Source: Epilithonimonas xixisoli (GTDB lineage: Bacteria > Bacteroidota > Bacteroidia > Flavobacteriales > Weeksellaceae). From it: a DNA stretch of 64,000 nt. A model generated the notes under the pieces. It worked only from the letters and a program-made list of their open reading frames with translations. It was not told the origin of the DNA and made no database searches. The position numbers and the translations under genes are program-made. Of this stretch, positions 18,389-26,838 are shown piece after piece. Numbering within the stretch: position 1 is the first letter of the stretch; each line of letters opens with the position of its first letter. Location: contig NZ_SOEO01000001.1 of the NCBI RefSeq assembly GCF_004365655.1, forward strand, positions 806,001 through 870,000, in the 5' to 3' direction.

Positions 18389-18614
18389 AAATTTCTCTCG
18401 CTTTAGAATGTGGATTTAATTTTCCAGCGTCTGCTTGTACAATTCCTTTTTCAATAGATTGTCTTTCAGCGTCCGAAATTTGATTTGCCCAATCTTTTTT
18501 GTTTTCACGAGAAATTAAATCTGAAATTTTTTCCAAGAAAGTTAAATCTTCAATAGTTGATAACCATTGAATTAACTCTAATTTTTTATTCTGTATTTGT
18601 AAGTTCGTATCCAT
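18372..18614 (-). CDS. Antitoxin of the 18.1-18.6 kb toxin-antitoxin pair
   Basis: The product has 80 residues from ATG 18614 (a TTG at 18632 would add six). It begins with LQIQNKKLELIQWLSTIEDL, a helical segment common in antitoxins of Bacteroidetes RelE pairs. It then runs DLISRENKKDWANQISDAER and ends with a basic tail. It overlaps the toxin by 17 bases. The same general architecture is seen in the intact pair at 22.9-23.4 kb. It should neutralise the cognate toxin and repress the operon, although the toxin here appears broken. Confidence 0.8.
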   Translation of the reverse strand: MDTNLQIQNKKLELIQWLSTIEDLTFLEKISDLISRENKKDWANQISDAERQSIEKGIVQADAGKLNPHSKAREIYGKRI

Positions 18615-18668
18615 TTTTAATTCTTTTATCAAATTTAAAAATATTATTTCAAATTGATTTGATGTTTT

Positions 18669-19781
18669 CTACAAATCATCCATTTCCCCACTTCCAGCTT
18701 GCCCTTCATTCATCAGATAAGCTTTTAAGAAAGGCGTGATATTCCCGTTCATCACGCTGTCAACATCTGAAGTTTCGTGTCCGGAGCGGACATCTTTTAC
18801 CAATTTATACGGTTGCATTACATAATTCCGGATTTGAGAACCCCATTCGATTTTCATTTTTCCGGCTTCAATTTCGTTTCTTGCCTTCAGACGTTCATCA
18901 AGTTCGATTTGGTAAAGTCGAGATTTCAGGAGTTGCATTGCTTTTTCCTTATTCTGAAGCTGAGAACGTGATTCTGAATTTTCAATGATAATTCCTGTTG
19001 GTGCGTGACGAAGACGAACGGCGGTTTCCACCTTGTTTACGTTCTGTCCACCGGCGCCGGAACTTCGCATTGTTTCGAAACTGATGTCGGCTGGATTGAT
19101 ATTAATTTCAATAGTATCGTCAACCAAAGGATAAACATAAACCGAAACGAAACTTGTGTGACGTTTTGCGTTGCTGTCAAAAGGCGAAATTCTTACCAAC
19201 CTGTGAACGCCATTTTCACCTTTCAAATATCCGAAAGCAAACTCGCCATCGATTTCTATCGTTACGGTTTTGATTCCTGCAACATCGCCTTCCTGGAAGT
19301 TGAGTTCACGAAGTTTGTAGCCTTGTTTGTCGGCCCACATCGTGTACATCCGCATCAGCATACTTGCCCAGTCGCAAGATTCTGTTCCGCCGGCTCCGGC
19401 TGTGATTTGAAGAACGGCTGACAGCTCATCGCCTTCGTTGGAAAGCATATTTTTGAATTCCAGATTTTCGACTTTTTCGACTAATTTTGGGAAAGCTTCG
19501 TCCAATTCTTTTTCAGAATCTGGGTCTTCTTTTGCAAATTCTAACAGAACCTGAAGGTCCTCAAATTCTGTTTTGATATCGTCATAACCTTCCACCCATT
19601 TTTTCTTGGAACGGAGCTGTTTCAGGAAAACTTCGGCTTCTTTGGAGTTATTCCAGAATTCGGGTGCTGCGGTTTTCTCATCGTCGTTGGAAATTTCGAT
19701 TTTTTTCTTTTCGATTTGGAGGAATTTGTGCAGGTCTTCGATTCTGGATTGGATATCTTTTATTTGGTCTGTGTTTACCAC
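18669..19781 (-). CDS. prfB: Peptide chain release factor 2
   Basis: RF2 recognises UGA and UAA stop codons and triggers peptide release. The 370-residue product has the GGQ motif in [34 protein letters not shown], and the RF2 N-terminal helical domain. The start appears to be GTG 19781 ([12 protein letters not shown]). Unlike many prfB genes it has no in-frame TGA near codon 25: the region [15 protein letters not shown] reads straight through, so the usual autoregulatory frameshift is absent. The gene's own stop is TAG, which RF2 does not read. Confidence 0.96.
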   Translation of the reverse strand: MVNTDQIKDIQSRIEDLHKFLQIEKKKIEISNDDEKTAAPEFWNNSKEAEVFLKQLRSKKKWVEGYDDIKTEFEDLQVLLEFAKEDPDSEKELDEAFPKLVEKVENLEFKNMLSNEGDELSAVLQITAGAGGTESCDWASMLMRMYTMWADKQGYKLRELNFQEGDVAGIKTVTIEIDGEFAFGYLKGENGVHRLVRISPFDSNAKRHTSFVSVYVYPLVDDTIEININPADISFETMRSSGAGGQNVNKVETAVRLRHAPTGIIIENSESRSQLQNKEKAMQLLKSRLYQIELDERLKARNEIEAGKMKIEWGSQIRNYVMQPYKLVKDVRSGHETSDVDSVMNGNITPFLKAYLMNEGQAGSGEMDDL

Positions 19782-19832
19782 GTTTGTTTTAATTTTTGCA
19801 AAAATAAGAAGAAATTGATGAAACTGATTTTA

Positions 19833-20324
19833 TTAATTTATTTTAAGATATTCAAAGAGTGTTTTATTTGTCACATTTAGATTTTGATTAAAAAACTCAT
19901 TAAGAATAAAAATGTGTGTTAGAGGAACAATCAAAACAAGTAATAGGATAAGAAGGTTTTTTAAATCCTTAATTATTAGTTTTCTTTCGATTATAAATCT
20001 AATTCCAATAAATAGCATTATAAATGTTGCAATTCCAGACGTCATTATCATCCAAGCAATTCCTTCATTATCGTGAGTTCCAGGTGCAATATACCAATCT
20101 AATGTTCTGCTTAACAAATAAAAGATAAGAATTGCTAATAGAATTTTGTTGTATTCAATTAAATTTTTTTCTCCACTATATTTAATAAAAGAAGGTAAGA
20201 GAATGGTAGTTCCTAGCATAAAACCTAAAGGAGGAAATGTTAAGCTAAAAAGTTGAACTGCCAATAATATTAGAAAACTCAAAGCAATGAACTTTGATTT
20301 ATTGTTTTTTAAAGAATAATTCAA
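19833..20324 (-). CDS. Predicted integral membrane protein, function unknown
   Basis: The 163 residues contain about four transmembrane helices (FIALSFLILLAVQLFSLTF, ILLAILIFYLL, IMTSGIATFIMLFIGI, LLILLLVLIVPLTHIFIL) joined by short charged loops. No known motif was recognised. Base composition is AT-rich, even for this genome. It lies between prfB and the divergent sigma-factor gene, with no operon partner. Confidence 0.65.
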   Translation of the reverse strand: MNYSLKNNKSKFIALSFLILLAVQLFSLTFPPLGFMLGTTILLPSFIKYSGEKNLIEYNKILLAILIFYLLSRTLDWYIAPGTHDNEGIAWMIMTSGIATFIMLFIGIRFIIERKLIIKDLKNLLILLLVLIVPLTHIFILNEFFNQNLNVTNKTLFEYLKIN

Positions 20325-20483
20325 AAGAATATTTTTTTGTTTGGATAAAATTACGAATAAAGTTATAATTAAAAATTAAATTTATTAAAGTAATAATCAG
20401 TTGTTTGAGTATTGGTTTTAAATTGTTTTGAAAATCGAGGCAACCATTTTGGTATTTTGCCGTCTTATAGTCAGAAAGCGAGA

Positions 20484-21041
20484 ATGAATCGAAATTTACA
20501 ACATATCTTTTCCAAAGCAAAGAAAAATGACCGACTGGCTCAGAAGAGTTTGTTCGAGATGTTTTCAGGGAAAATGTTGTCGGTGGCGAATTCTTACATT
20601 AATAATCGGGATGATGCAGAAGATGTTTTGATGAATGCTTTCTACAAAGCGTTTACGAAGCTTGAGGATTGTAAAAATTACGAATCTTTTCCGTTTTGGC
20701 TGAGGAAAATTGTGGTAAATGATGCGATTAGTTTTATCAGGACAAACAAACATATTTTGTACGCGGAAACTGAGTTTACGGACGCAATTGCAGAACATAC
20801 GGAAGATATTGATACGTTTTCTCAGGACATCGATTTGGAGGTGATTTTCAAGGAAATGCCGATTGGTTATAAGTTGATTTTCAATCTTTCGGTTTTTGAG
20901 GAAAAGAAACATCAGGAGATTGCGGAAATCCTGAATATCTCAGAAGGAACCAGCAAAAGTCAGCTGAGTAAGGCGAAAAAATGGCTACAAGATTATTTTA
21001 ATCAACAAAATACGAAACAAAATGCAGAATCTGAAATCTAA
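20484..21041 (+). CDS. ECF-type RNA polymerase sigma-70 factor
   Basis: From ATG 20484 the protein has 185 residues. Sigma region 2 is DDAEDVLMNAFYKAFTKL with the -10 recognition helix LPFWLRKI-type segment (FPFWLRKIVVNDAISFI). Region 4 is EKKHQEIAEILNISEGTSKS, with the HTH that reads the -35 element. It lacks region 3, as ECF factors do. The longer frame back to 20412 adds 24 residues unlike any sigma N-terminus and is not used. The stop overlaps the start of the next gene by 20 bases, so the two are translationally coupled. Confidence 0.92.
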   Translation: MNRNLQHIFSKAKKNDRLAQKSLFEMFSGKMLSVANSYINNRDDAEDVLMNAFYKAFTKLEDCKNYESFPFWLRKIVVNDAISFIRTNKHILYAETEFTDAIAEHTEDIDTFSQDIDLEVIFKEMPIGYKLIFNLSVFEEKKHQEIAEILNISEGTSKSQLSKAKKWLQDYFNQQNTKQNAESEI

Positions 21042-21711
21042 ATACGAACAAAAGGAAATGAAAGTTTCCGAAGGTCTTTGGGACAGATTGGAAGAAAAAC
21101 TTGACCAAGTTCCTGCGAAAGAAGACAAGCCAAAAATGGTTTGGTTGAGATATGTTGCGGTGGTTTTACTGATGATTGGTTTGGGTGGAAGTTTTTTGAT
21201 GATTAATCATAAATCTGATATTAATGAAAATCAGGAATTTGCGAATCGAACTGAAAATTCAAATCCAACTGAAACAATAGAAAATGATGAAGTTGATACA
21301 TTAAGTCCAATTAAAATTAATTCTGAAAAAGATAATCAAAAATTGGCTGTTGAAGATAAAGGTTCTTCGACTCCGCTCAGAATGACAGAGGAAATTAAAA
21401 AAGAAATTCAAAATACAAGTGTGGTTTCTGAGAAAGAAATCTTAATCAAAAAAGAAGAAATTTCAATTCCGAAGCCGGAAGAAAAACTGGCTCAAAATGA
21501 GATTCAAAAACCTAAGGAACGACCAAAATATATTACCTCTTCCGATTTACTTTTCGGAGTGGAAATCGACAAAGCGAAATCTGAAACTCCAAAATCTGCA
21601 ATGGGAATTAATGTTTCAAAACCTAAAATTGATTCGGATTTTCCAAATCCAAAACGTATCAAATTTTTCGGAATTACGCTCTACGACAAAGATTCTTTAA
21701 CAACTAAATAA
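21022..21711 (+). CDS. Membrane protein coupled to the ECF sigma factor, probable anti-sigma factor
   Basis: The 229 residues have a cytoplasmic N-terminal stretch (MKVSEGLWDRLEEKLDQ, about 13-29) and one transmembrane helix (about 44-63, YVAVVLLMIGLGGSFLMI). A long Glu/Lys/Pro-rich periplasmic part follows. This topology and the 20-base overlap with the sigma gene suggest an anti-sigma role; no zinc-anti-sigma motif is seen. Residues about 115-122 (SSTPLRMT) are encoded by a copy of a dispersed intergenic repeat (21365-21388). It is followed six bases later by an outer-membrane-type protein gene, completing a three-gene unit. Confidence 0.7.
   Translation: MQNLKSKYEQKEMKVSEGLWDRLEEKLDQVPAKEDKPKMVWLRYVAVVLLMIGLGGSFLMINHKSDINENQEFANRTENSNPTETIENDEVDTLSPIKINSEKDNQKLAVEDKGSSTPLRMTEEIKKEIQNTSVVSEKEILIKKEEISIPKPEEKLAQNEIQKPKERPKYITSSDLLFGVEIDKAKSETPKSAMGINVSKPKIDSDFPNPKRIKFFGITLYDKDSLTTK
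21365..21388 (+). repeat. Dispersed repeat family B unit inside a coding sequence
   Basis: CTTCGACTCCGCTCAGAATG plus ACAG is nearly identical to both arms of the intergenic inverted repeat at 28703-28777. Here a single arm is read in frame within the putative anti-sigma gene. Confidence 0.85.
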
Positions 21712-21717
21712 ACTATT

Positions 21718-22803
21718 ATGAAAGTCAAAATTTTACTTTTGGCAATGCTTTCAAGCTTTGCTACAGCACAAACTACGCTCGATAATCAGATGAAATCTTA
21801 CACCGAGAAAGTTAATACAATCGTTTCTATCGAGAAAGCAAATATGAAATTGGAAACCGATAAAATCGATGAAGCTTTTGCGTCTGGAAAAATTACAAAA
21901 ACAGAACAAATTGCTCAGAAAGAATCGGTTTCTAAAAAGTACGAAACACTCATCAATGAAAAAATTGAAAGCGAGCGGAATCACTTAGATGAAATTACTA
22001 AAGAAACTGTCAGAGAATCCATCTACGAAAATCCTTTCAACGGGAAAACCGCTTCACAAGCCGAATTGTCTGTTGGAGGAAATGGATTATCTCTTTCGAT
22101 AAGAAAGAAAGATAAATCGCCAAAGGAATATATTAATCAAAGTTCTATAAGTGTTGGATATGCTTTTGCAAATCTGACTAAAGACAAAGGCAGTTTCAAT
22201 CCTTTTGAGAATGATTCTGAAATGCGAATCGGAAATTCTCATAGCATAGAAGTCCAGTTCAGAAAAGACCGTCAGTTGGGAAGTTTCACGAGTCCGTGGG
22301 TTTTGAGATACGGTTTGGCTTACAGAACCGATACTTATATGCCAAAACGTCCACAGGTTTTTGTTCAGGAAAATTCGCAATTATTCCTTGAGAATTTTAA
22401 AGAAGGAAGATTGAAACGCTCAAAACTCAGAAATGTTTACCTGACTTTGCCAATTGAATTTCAGCTTTATCTGAATCCAAAATACACAGAATATGATGGA
22501 AAACAATATCTGGATGTGAGAAAAAATATGTGGAAAATTGGATTAGGAGCTTATGCAGGAATCAATACAAGAAGCATCGTGAAAGTGAAATATTACAACG
22601 AAAAAGATAACTTCAAAAAGTACGATTACACTTTGGATGACGGCGTAAATGCTTTCTTATTCGGAGGGAAATTCAGTCTGGGTTATGGTGGCGTTACTTT
22701 GTTCATCAAAAAAGATTTCACACCTATTTTTAATGACAAAACCATTTTGCCAAACAAAAACGGAATCCAAGTCGGAATCGAGATTGCGAACATTGATTTT
22801 TAA
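21718..22803 (+). CDS. Exported protein with helical N-terminal part and predicted outer-membrane beta-barrel, function unknown
   Basis: The protein has 361 residues. A signal peptide (about 1-17, LSSFATAQ) precedes a charged helical region (about 20-100, probably coiled). Alternating amphipathic strands follow (SSISVGYAFANL, PWVLRYGLAYRTD, VYLTLPIEFQLYLNP, GGVTLFIKKDFTPIF), ending in IDF, consistent with a beta-barrel. It starts six bases after the sigma-linked membrane protein gene. It may therefore be the envelope target or sensor partner of this sigma system; this is inferred from gene order only. Confidence 0.65.
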   Translation: MKVKILLLAMLSSFATAQTTLDNQMKSYTEKVNTIVSIEKANMKLETDKIDEAFASGKITKTEQIAQKESVSKKYETLINEKIESERNHLDEITKETVRESIYENPFNGKTASQAELSVGGNGLSLSIRKKDKSPKEYINQSSISVGYAFANLTKDKGSFNPFENDSEMRIGNSHSIEVQFRKDRQLGSFTSPWVLRYGLAYRTDTYMPKRPQVFVQENSQLFLENFKEGRLKRSKLRNVYLTLPIEFQLYLNPKYTEYDGKQYLDVRKNMWKIGLGAYAGINTRSIVKVKYYNEKDNFKKYDYTLDDGVNAFLFGGKFSLGYGGVTLFIKKDFTPIFNDKTILPNKNGIQVGIEIANIDF

Positions 22804-22840
22804 AACATTATATTTTCATAGAACACTTTTTATTATTTTC

Positions 22841-22870
22841 AAAAGCATACTTTTAGGAGTGTGCTTTTTT
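22841..22870. terminator. Terminator between the sigma operon and the convergent toxin gene
   Basis: AAAAGCATAC / GTGTGCTTTT form a 10-bp stem with one G-T pair. T-rich sequence follows on the plus strand. Confidence 0.7.
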
Positions 22871-23165
22871 ATTTCAATTTAAAAGTTTCAGGGTTTTGAT
22901 TTCCGTGTCTGATAGTCAGGATGTAAAGTGTGTCGTTTACAAATTCATAGTAAAGAAGATACTTGTGAATAATTTTGATGTAAACATTTGGAATATCTGT
23001 TTTTCTGCCAATCTTGGGTTGTTCAAGAATCAAATTTAATTGAGCTTCAATCAAGGAATTTAATTTCAAACTAAAGTTATTAGACTTGTTTCTATTCATC
23101 CAATATTGAAGAATTTCGACAAGTTCATTTTTTGCTTTTCGAGTCCAGATTATTTTTTCAGCCAT
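22869..23165 (-). CDS. RelE/ParE-family toxin
   Basis: The 98-residue protein has the family pattern: IIWTRKAKNELVEILQYW helix, a middle helix LNSLIEAQLNLILEQPKIGR, then strands YIKIIHKYLLYYEFVNDTLY and ILTIRHGNQNPETFK. The C-terminal ILTIRHGNQ strand is typical of Bacteroidetes ParE/RelE toxins. Members act on gyrase (ParE) or on ribosome-bound mRNA (RelE); which applies is not decidable here. The start overlaps the antitoxin by 16 bases. It appears intact. Confidence 0.87.
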   Translation of the reverse strand: MAEKIIWTRKAKNELVEILQYWMNRNKSNNFSLKLNSLIEAQLNLILEQPKIGRKTDIPNVYIKIIHKYLLYYEFVNDTLYILTIRHGNQNPETFKLK

Positions 23166-23383
23166 TCTTTTATTTCTTCTTGAACGCTATCATTTGCTAA
23201 AATATCTCCATTCTCGATTTGATATCTTGCTTCAGAAATTGCTGTTTTTTCATTTTCATTTGTGATGTAAAGTGATTCATCAGCTTGAAATTTCAATTGT
23301 TGTAGCAATTCCTTTAGCCTCACTTTGTCTTTAATATTAGTGATATGATTGATTAAATCTAATTTTAATTCTGCAGTATTCAT
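23150..23383 (-). CDS. Antitoxin partner of the ParE/RelE toxin
   Basis: The 77-residue protein begins with LKLDLINHITNIKDKVRLKE, a helix typical of short Bacteroidetes antitoxins. It ends with the acidic, lysine-tailed DSVQEEIKEWLKK, likely the toxin-binding part. The gene precedes and overlaps the toxin on the same strand, the usual order for antitoxin-first modules. Confidence 0.83.
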   Translation of the reverse strand: MNTAELKLDLINHITNIKDKVRLKELLQQLKFQADESLYITNENEKTAISEARYQIENGDILANDSVQEEIKEWLKK

Positions 23384-23509
23384 AATTGAAAAATTCTTGA
23401 TATAAAATTATAAAATTAATTTGACTTTTTTTGTGAAAAATTAAAAACAACTCCGCACATTTTTTGCAAGTCAAAAATTTTTATTTACATTGGCGAACAG
23501 GATTTAGAA

Positions 23510-23935
23510 ATGAAAAATTTACAGTTAATCGGATTATTTTTGGTTGTGGCAGGCAGTTTTCTGCCCTTGGTTCATATTCCAATTGTTGGAAACTGGAACT
23601 ATTGGAAAGTCGATAATACACTTGCGATTGCAGTTTGGGGATTTTCTTTATTGATGCTAGTTTTCATACTGATTGGCAAAACCAAATTGGTTAGAATAAT
23701 GGCATTTTTAATGATATTGCTTTTTGTTTTCACAATTGTTGCCATTAAGTTAAAATCTTTGGATTATTTCAGCTTTTTACCTTTCAAATCCTGGCAATCC
23801 ACATTTGCAGGAATTGTGAAATTATCCTGGGGATGGTTCATCGAGTTTCTGGGCGCGGTTATTATTTTAATTGCATCGAGAAAAAGTAAAATTAAACCAC
23901 AAAGTCACAAAGATTTGCACAATGAGCACAACTAA
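23510..23935 (+). CDS. Small four-helix membrane protein, function unknown
   Basis: The 141 residues contain about four transmembrane segments (LIGLFLVVAGSFLPLVHI, LAIAVWGFSLLMLVFILIG, IMAFLMILLFVFTIVAI, FIEFLGAVIILIAS). The last 13 residues (KPQSHKDLHNEHN) fall in a repeat-like DNA segment rich in CACAAAG that continues past the stop, so the native C-terminus may have been replaced by repeat insertion. No family was recognised. Confidence 0.6.
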   Translation: MKNLQLIGLFLVVAGSFLPLVHIPIVGNWNYWKVDNTLAIAVWGFSLLMLVFILIGKTKLVRIMAFLMILLFVFTIVAIKLKSLDYFSFLPFKSWQSTFAGIVKLSWGWFIEFLGAVIILIASRKSKIKPQSHKDLHNEHN

Positions 23936-23994
23936 TTTTACATTAATTGCAACCTTGTGAGCTTTGTGAAAAGAACTTTGTGAACCTTGTGTTT
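23896..23994. repeat. CACAAAG/CTTTGTG repeat segment spanning a stop codon
   Basis: Units such as ACCACAAAGTCACAAAG at the end of the membrane-protein gene are mirrored downstream by CTTGTGAGCTTTGTGA and ACTTTGTGAACCTTGTGTTT. The whole segment is an imperfect inverted repeat with the stop codon in its left half. Confidence 0.55.
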
Positions 23995-24029
23995 AAATAA
24001 ATATTAAATCAAAAAAAATTAAAAATATT

Positions 24030-25211
24030 ATGAAAGAAGTATTCATTGTATCAGCAGCCAGAACGCCAATGGGAAGTTTTATGGGAAGTCTTTCGACGGT
24101 TCCTGCTACACAATTGGGCGTAACTGCTGTTAAAGGAGCTTTAGACAAAATCAACCTTGACCCAACTTTGGTCGAGGAAATCTATATGGGAAATGTTTTG
24201 CAGGCTGGGGAAGGTCAGGCTCCGGCAAGACAAGTGGCTTTGGGCGCAGGTTTGTCCAATCATACACCTTCTACAACCATCAATAAAGTTTGCGCTTCGG
24301 GAATGAAAGCCGTAACAATGGCAGCTCAGGCCATAAAAGCTGGCGACGTCGATATCATAGTAGCTGGCGGAATGGAAAATATGTCGATGGTTCCCCATTA
24401 TATTGATGGAAGAAATGGCGTGAAACTCGGCGAAATCAAAATGCAGGATGGACTTCTGAAAGATGGTTTGACCGATGTTTACAACAAACAGCATATGGGT
24501 GTTTGCGCAGAATTGTGTGCTAAAGAAAACAACATCACGAGAGAAGAGCAGGATGCTTTTGCAATCCAATCTTACAAAAGAGCTGCATCAGCTTGGGAAG
24601 CTGGTAAATTTGCAGAAGAAGTTGTTCCTGTTTCGATTCCTCAAAGAAAAGGAGAACCAATTATTTTCTCAGAAGATGAAGAATATAAAGCGGTTAAGTT
24701 TGATAAAATCCCAACTTTAGCGACTGTTTTTCAGAAAGAAAATGGAACAGTAACTGCGGCAAATGCTTCAACATTGAATGACGGCGCATCTGCTTTGATT
24801 CTAATGTCCAAAGAAAAAATGGAAGAATTGGGATTGAAACCTCTAGCGAAAATCATTTCTTACGCCGATGCAGCTATTGAGCCGGAACGATTCACCACTG
24901 CGCCTTCGGTGGCAATGCCAATCGCCTTGAAAAAAGCCAATCTTACAAAAGACGACATTGATTTCTTCGAATTTAATGAAGCATTCTCAGTGGTTGGTTT
25001 GGCTAATAATAAGATTTTAGGTTTAGATTCTTCTAAAGTCAATGTGAATGGTGGTGCCGTTTCTATAGGACATCCGCTGGGAAGTTCTGGTTCCAGAATC
25101 ATTGTCACTTTGATTAATGTTCTGAAACAAAACAACGGAAAATATGGCGCAGCTGCAATCTGCAACGGTGGTGGTGGCGCAACAGCTATTGTGATTGAGA
25201 ATTTGCAATAG
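24030..25211 (+). CDS. Thiolase family acetyl-CoA C-acetyltransferase/acyltransferase
   Basis: Thiolases condense two acetyl-CoA or cleave 3-ketoacyl-CoA. The 393 residues match the family, with the nucleophilic Cys88 in [10 protein letters not shown], the late [10 protein letters not shown] (catalytic His) and the proton-donating Cys in [11 protein letters not shown]. The [10 protein letters not shown] segment is also typical. Whether it acts in acetoacetyl-CoA synthesis (it could feed the mevalonate route, see the GHMP kinase at 27.7 kb) or in fatty-acid oxidation is not settled by sequence. It is monocistronic with its own terminator. Confidence 0.95.
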   Translation: MKEVFIVSAARTPMGSFMGSLSTVPATQLGVTAVKGALDKINLDPTLVEEIYMGNVLQAGEGQAPARQVALGAGLSNHTPSTTINKVCASGMKAVTMAAQAIKAGDVDIIVAGGMENMSMVPHYIDGRNGVKLGEIKMQDGLLKDGLTDVYNKQHMGVCAELCAKENNITREEQDAFAIQSYKRAASAWEAGKFAEEVVPVSIPQRKGEPIIFSEDEEYKAVKFDKIPTLATVFQKENGTVTAANASTLNDGASALILMSKEKMEELGLKPLAKIISYADAAIEPERFTTAPSVAMPIALKKANLTKDDIDFFEFNEAFSVVGLANNKILGLDSSKVNVNGGAVSIGHPLGSSGSRIIVTLINVLKQNNGKYGAAAICNGGGGATAIVIENLQ

Positions 25212-25232
25212 TCATTAATCAAAATATAATTT

Positions 25233-25267
25233 AAACCCTTTCAGATTTCACGTTTGAAAGGGTTTTT
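25233..25267 (+). terminator. Terminator of the thiolase gene
   Basis: AAACCCTTTCA / TGAAAGGGTTT form an 11-bp stem around an 11-base loop, followed by T residues. Confidence 0.85.
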
Positions 25268-25348
25268 GTTATTAAATTTTTGATACAAACGCATTTTTTC
25301 GTGAACTTGTAATTCCTTTTTTTACTTTTGTCTAAATAATTATTTCCA

Positions 25349-26830
25349 ATGTCCGAAATAGAAAAAACAATTCCAGAAAACTCAATCAAAAATAATCCGA
25401 AAATTATGCGCGCCTGGGCGTTGTATGATTGGGCAAACTCGGTTTATTCACTGGTGATTACCTCCACAATCTTCCCGATTTATTACGCAATTTTGACGAC
25501 GGCGTATGAAAAGAAGGAATATGTGGCAGAAACCAAGCAATGGATTGATGTTGCGGTGCCTCATATGATTAAAATATTTGGCAAAGAATACCATCCAGAC
25601 ACAGTTTACGGTTATTCTCTCACGCTTTCCTTTTTGATTGTCGTTTTGCTTTCGCCGATTTTGTCGTCGTTGGCAGATACGATTGGAAACAAGAAATCTT
25701 TCCTTCAGTTTTTCTGCTATCTGGGCGCGACTTCTTGTATGGGATTGGCGATGTTTACAGGAATGGGAACGGTTTGGCTCGGTTTATTGTTCAGCGTGAC
25801 AGCAAGTGTTGGTTTCTGGGGAAGTTTGGTTTTTTACAATTCATTTTTGCCGGACATTGCAACGCCGGATAAGCAGGATTCGCTTTCTGCAAAAGGTTAT
25901 GTTTACGGTTACATCGGTTCAGTTATTTTGGTAATTATTTGTTTGATTTTGATCCAAGTTTGTGCGGAAACGCCTAAGCAGGCGCAGATTTACACGCGTG
26001 TGAGTTTCCTTTTGACGGGTGCTTGGTGGTTTGGATTTTCTCAATATACCTTCAAACATTTGCCACAATTTGGTCAGGTCAAAGAACAATTGCCGAAAGA
26101 TTTGGTTTTGCTTAATTATAAAAATATCTTCAAAAGTCACAGAGAGCAAGGTGGTTTCTTTGAAGTTTTGAAAGATAATTTCGGATTTTATTTTGATGTT
26201 TTCAAACAAAGTTTCCGCGAATTGTTCAAGGTCGGCGGTCATCTTTTTGCCGATAAAAATCTGAAATTCTTCCTTTCCAGTTTCTTTTTCTACAGTGTCG
26301 GGATGCAGACGATTTTCCTAATGGCGACACTATTTGGAAAGCGTGAAATCAATATGGCTCAGGATAAATTGATAATGACCTTATTATTAATCCAAATAGA
26401 AGCGATTATTGGAGCTTTGTTTTTCTCTTGGTTATCAAGAAAAATCGGAAACAAAAATGTCATTAGTATCACGGTAGCTTTGTGGATTGGCGCGTGTCTT
26501 TCAGCTTATTATTTGAATAAGGAAAATCCGAATGTAGAATATCAATTTTACGGAATTGCTGCTGTGATTGGTTTGGTAATGGGCGGTTTGCAGGCGATGT
26601 CGAGGTCAACCTATTCCAAATTGTTGCCGCAGGATTCTATGGACAACACGACGTTCTTTAGTTTTTATGATGTCTTGGAAAAAATCGCGATTATTTTAGG
26701 AACTTTCATCTTCGCAACGTTGATAGAATATTACAACAATATGCGTTACGCCGCTTTATCGATGACAATTTTCTTCGCCATTGGTTTGATATTGATTCGT
26801 TTTATGAAAGTGAAAAATAACGCCAAATAA
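25349..26830 (+). CDS. MFS transporter, UMF1/Atg22-like permease
   Basis: The 493-residue protein has about 12 transmembrane helices. Signatures of the bacterial UMF1 group resembling vacuole permease Atg22 are RAWALYDWANSVYSLVIT near the start, LADTIGNKKSFLQFFCYLGA, WGSLVFYNSFLPDIATPD and GGLQAMSRSTYSKLLPQD. Substrates of this group in bacteria are not established; eukaryotic Atg22 exports amino acids from vacuoles. It lies eight bases upstream of an esterase gene on the same strand, so the two are probably co-transcribed. Confidence 0.9.
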   Translation: MSEIEKTIPENSIKNNPKIMRAWALYDWANSVYSLVITSTIFPIYYAILTTAYEKKEYVAETKQWIDVAVPHMIKIFGKEYHPDTVYGYSLTLSFLIVVLLSPILSSLADTIGNKKSFLQFFCYLGATSCMGLAMFTGMGTVWLGLLFSVTASVGFWGSLVFYNSFLPDIATPDKQDSLSAKGYVYGYIGSVILVIICLILIQVCAETPKQAQIYTRVSFLLTGAWWFGFSQYTFKHLPQFGQVKEQLPKDLVLLNYKNIFKSHREQGGFFEVLKDNFGFYFDVFKQSFRELFKVGGHLFADKNLKFFLSSFFFYSVGMQTIFLMATLFGKREINMAQDKLIMTLLLIQIEAIIGALFFSWLSRKIGNKNVISITVALWIGACLSAYYLNKENPNVEYQFYGIAAVIGLVMGGLQAMSRSTYSKLLPQDSMDNTTFFSFYDVLEKIAIILGTFIFATLIEYYNNMRYAALSMTIFFAIGLILIRFMKVKNNAK

Positions 26831-26838
26831 TTATCATT

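Noticed and set aside
20412-20483. Upstream extension of the ECF sigma factor
   Set aside because: The added 24 residues do not resemble any sigma N-terminus, and ATG 20484 fits the family.
24141-24569. 142-codon open frame on the minus strand
   Set aside because: It lies fully antisense to the thiolase gene, its composition is unlike a real protein, and it has no motif.
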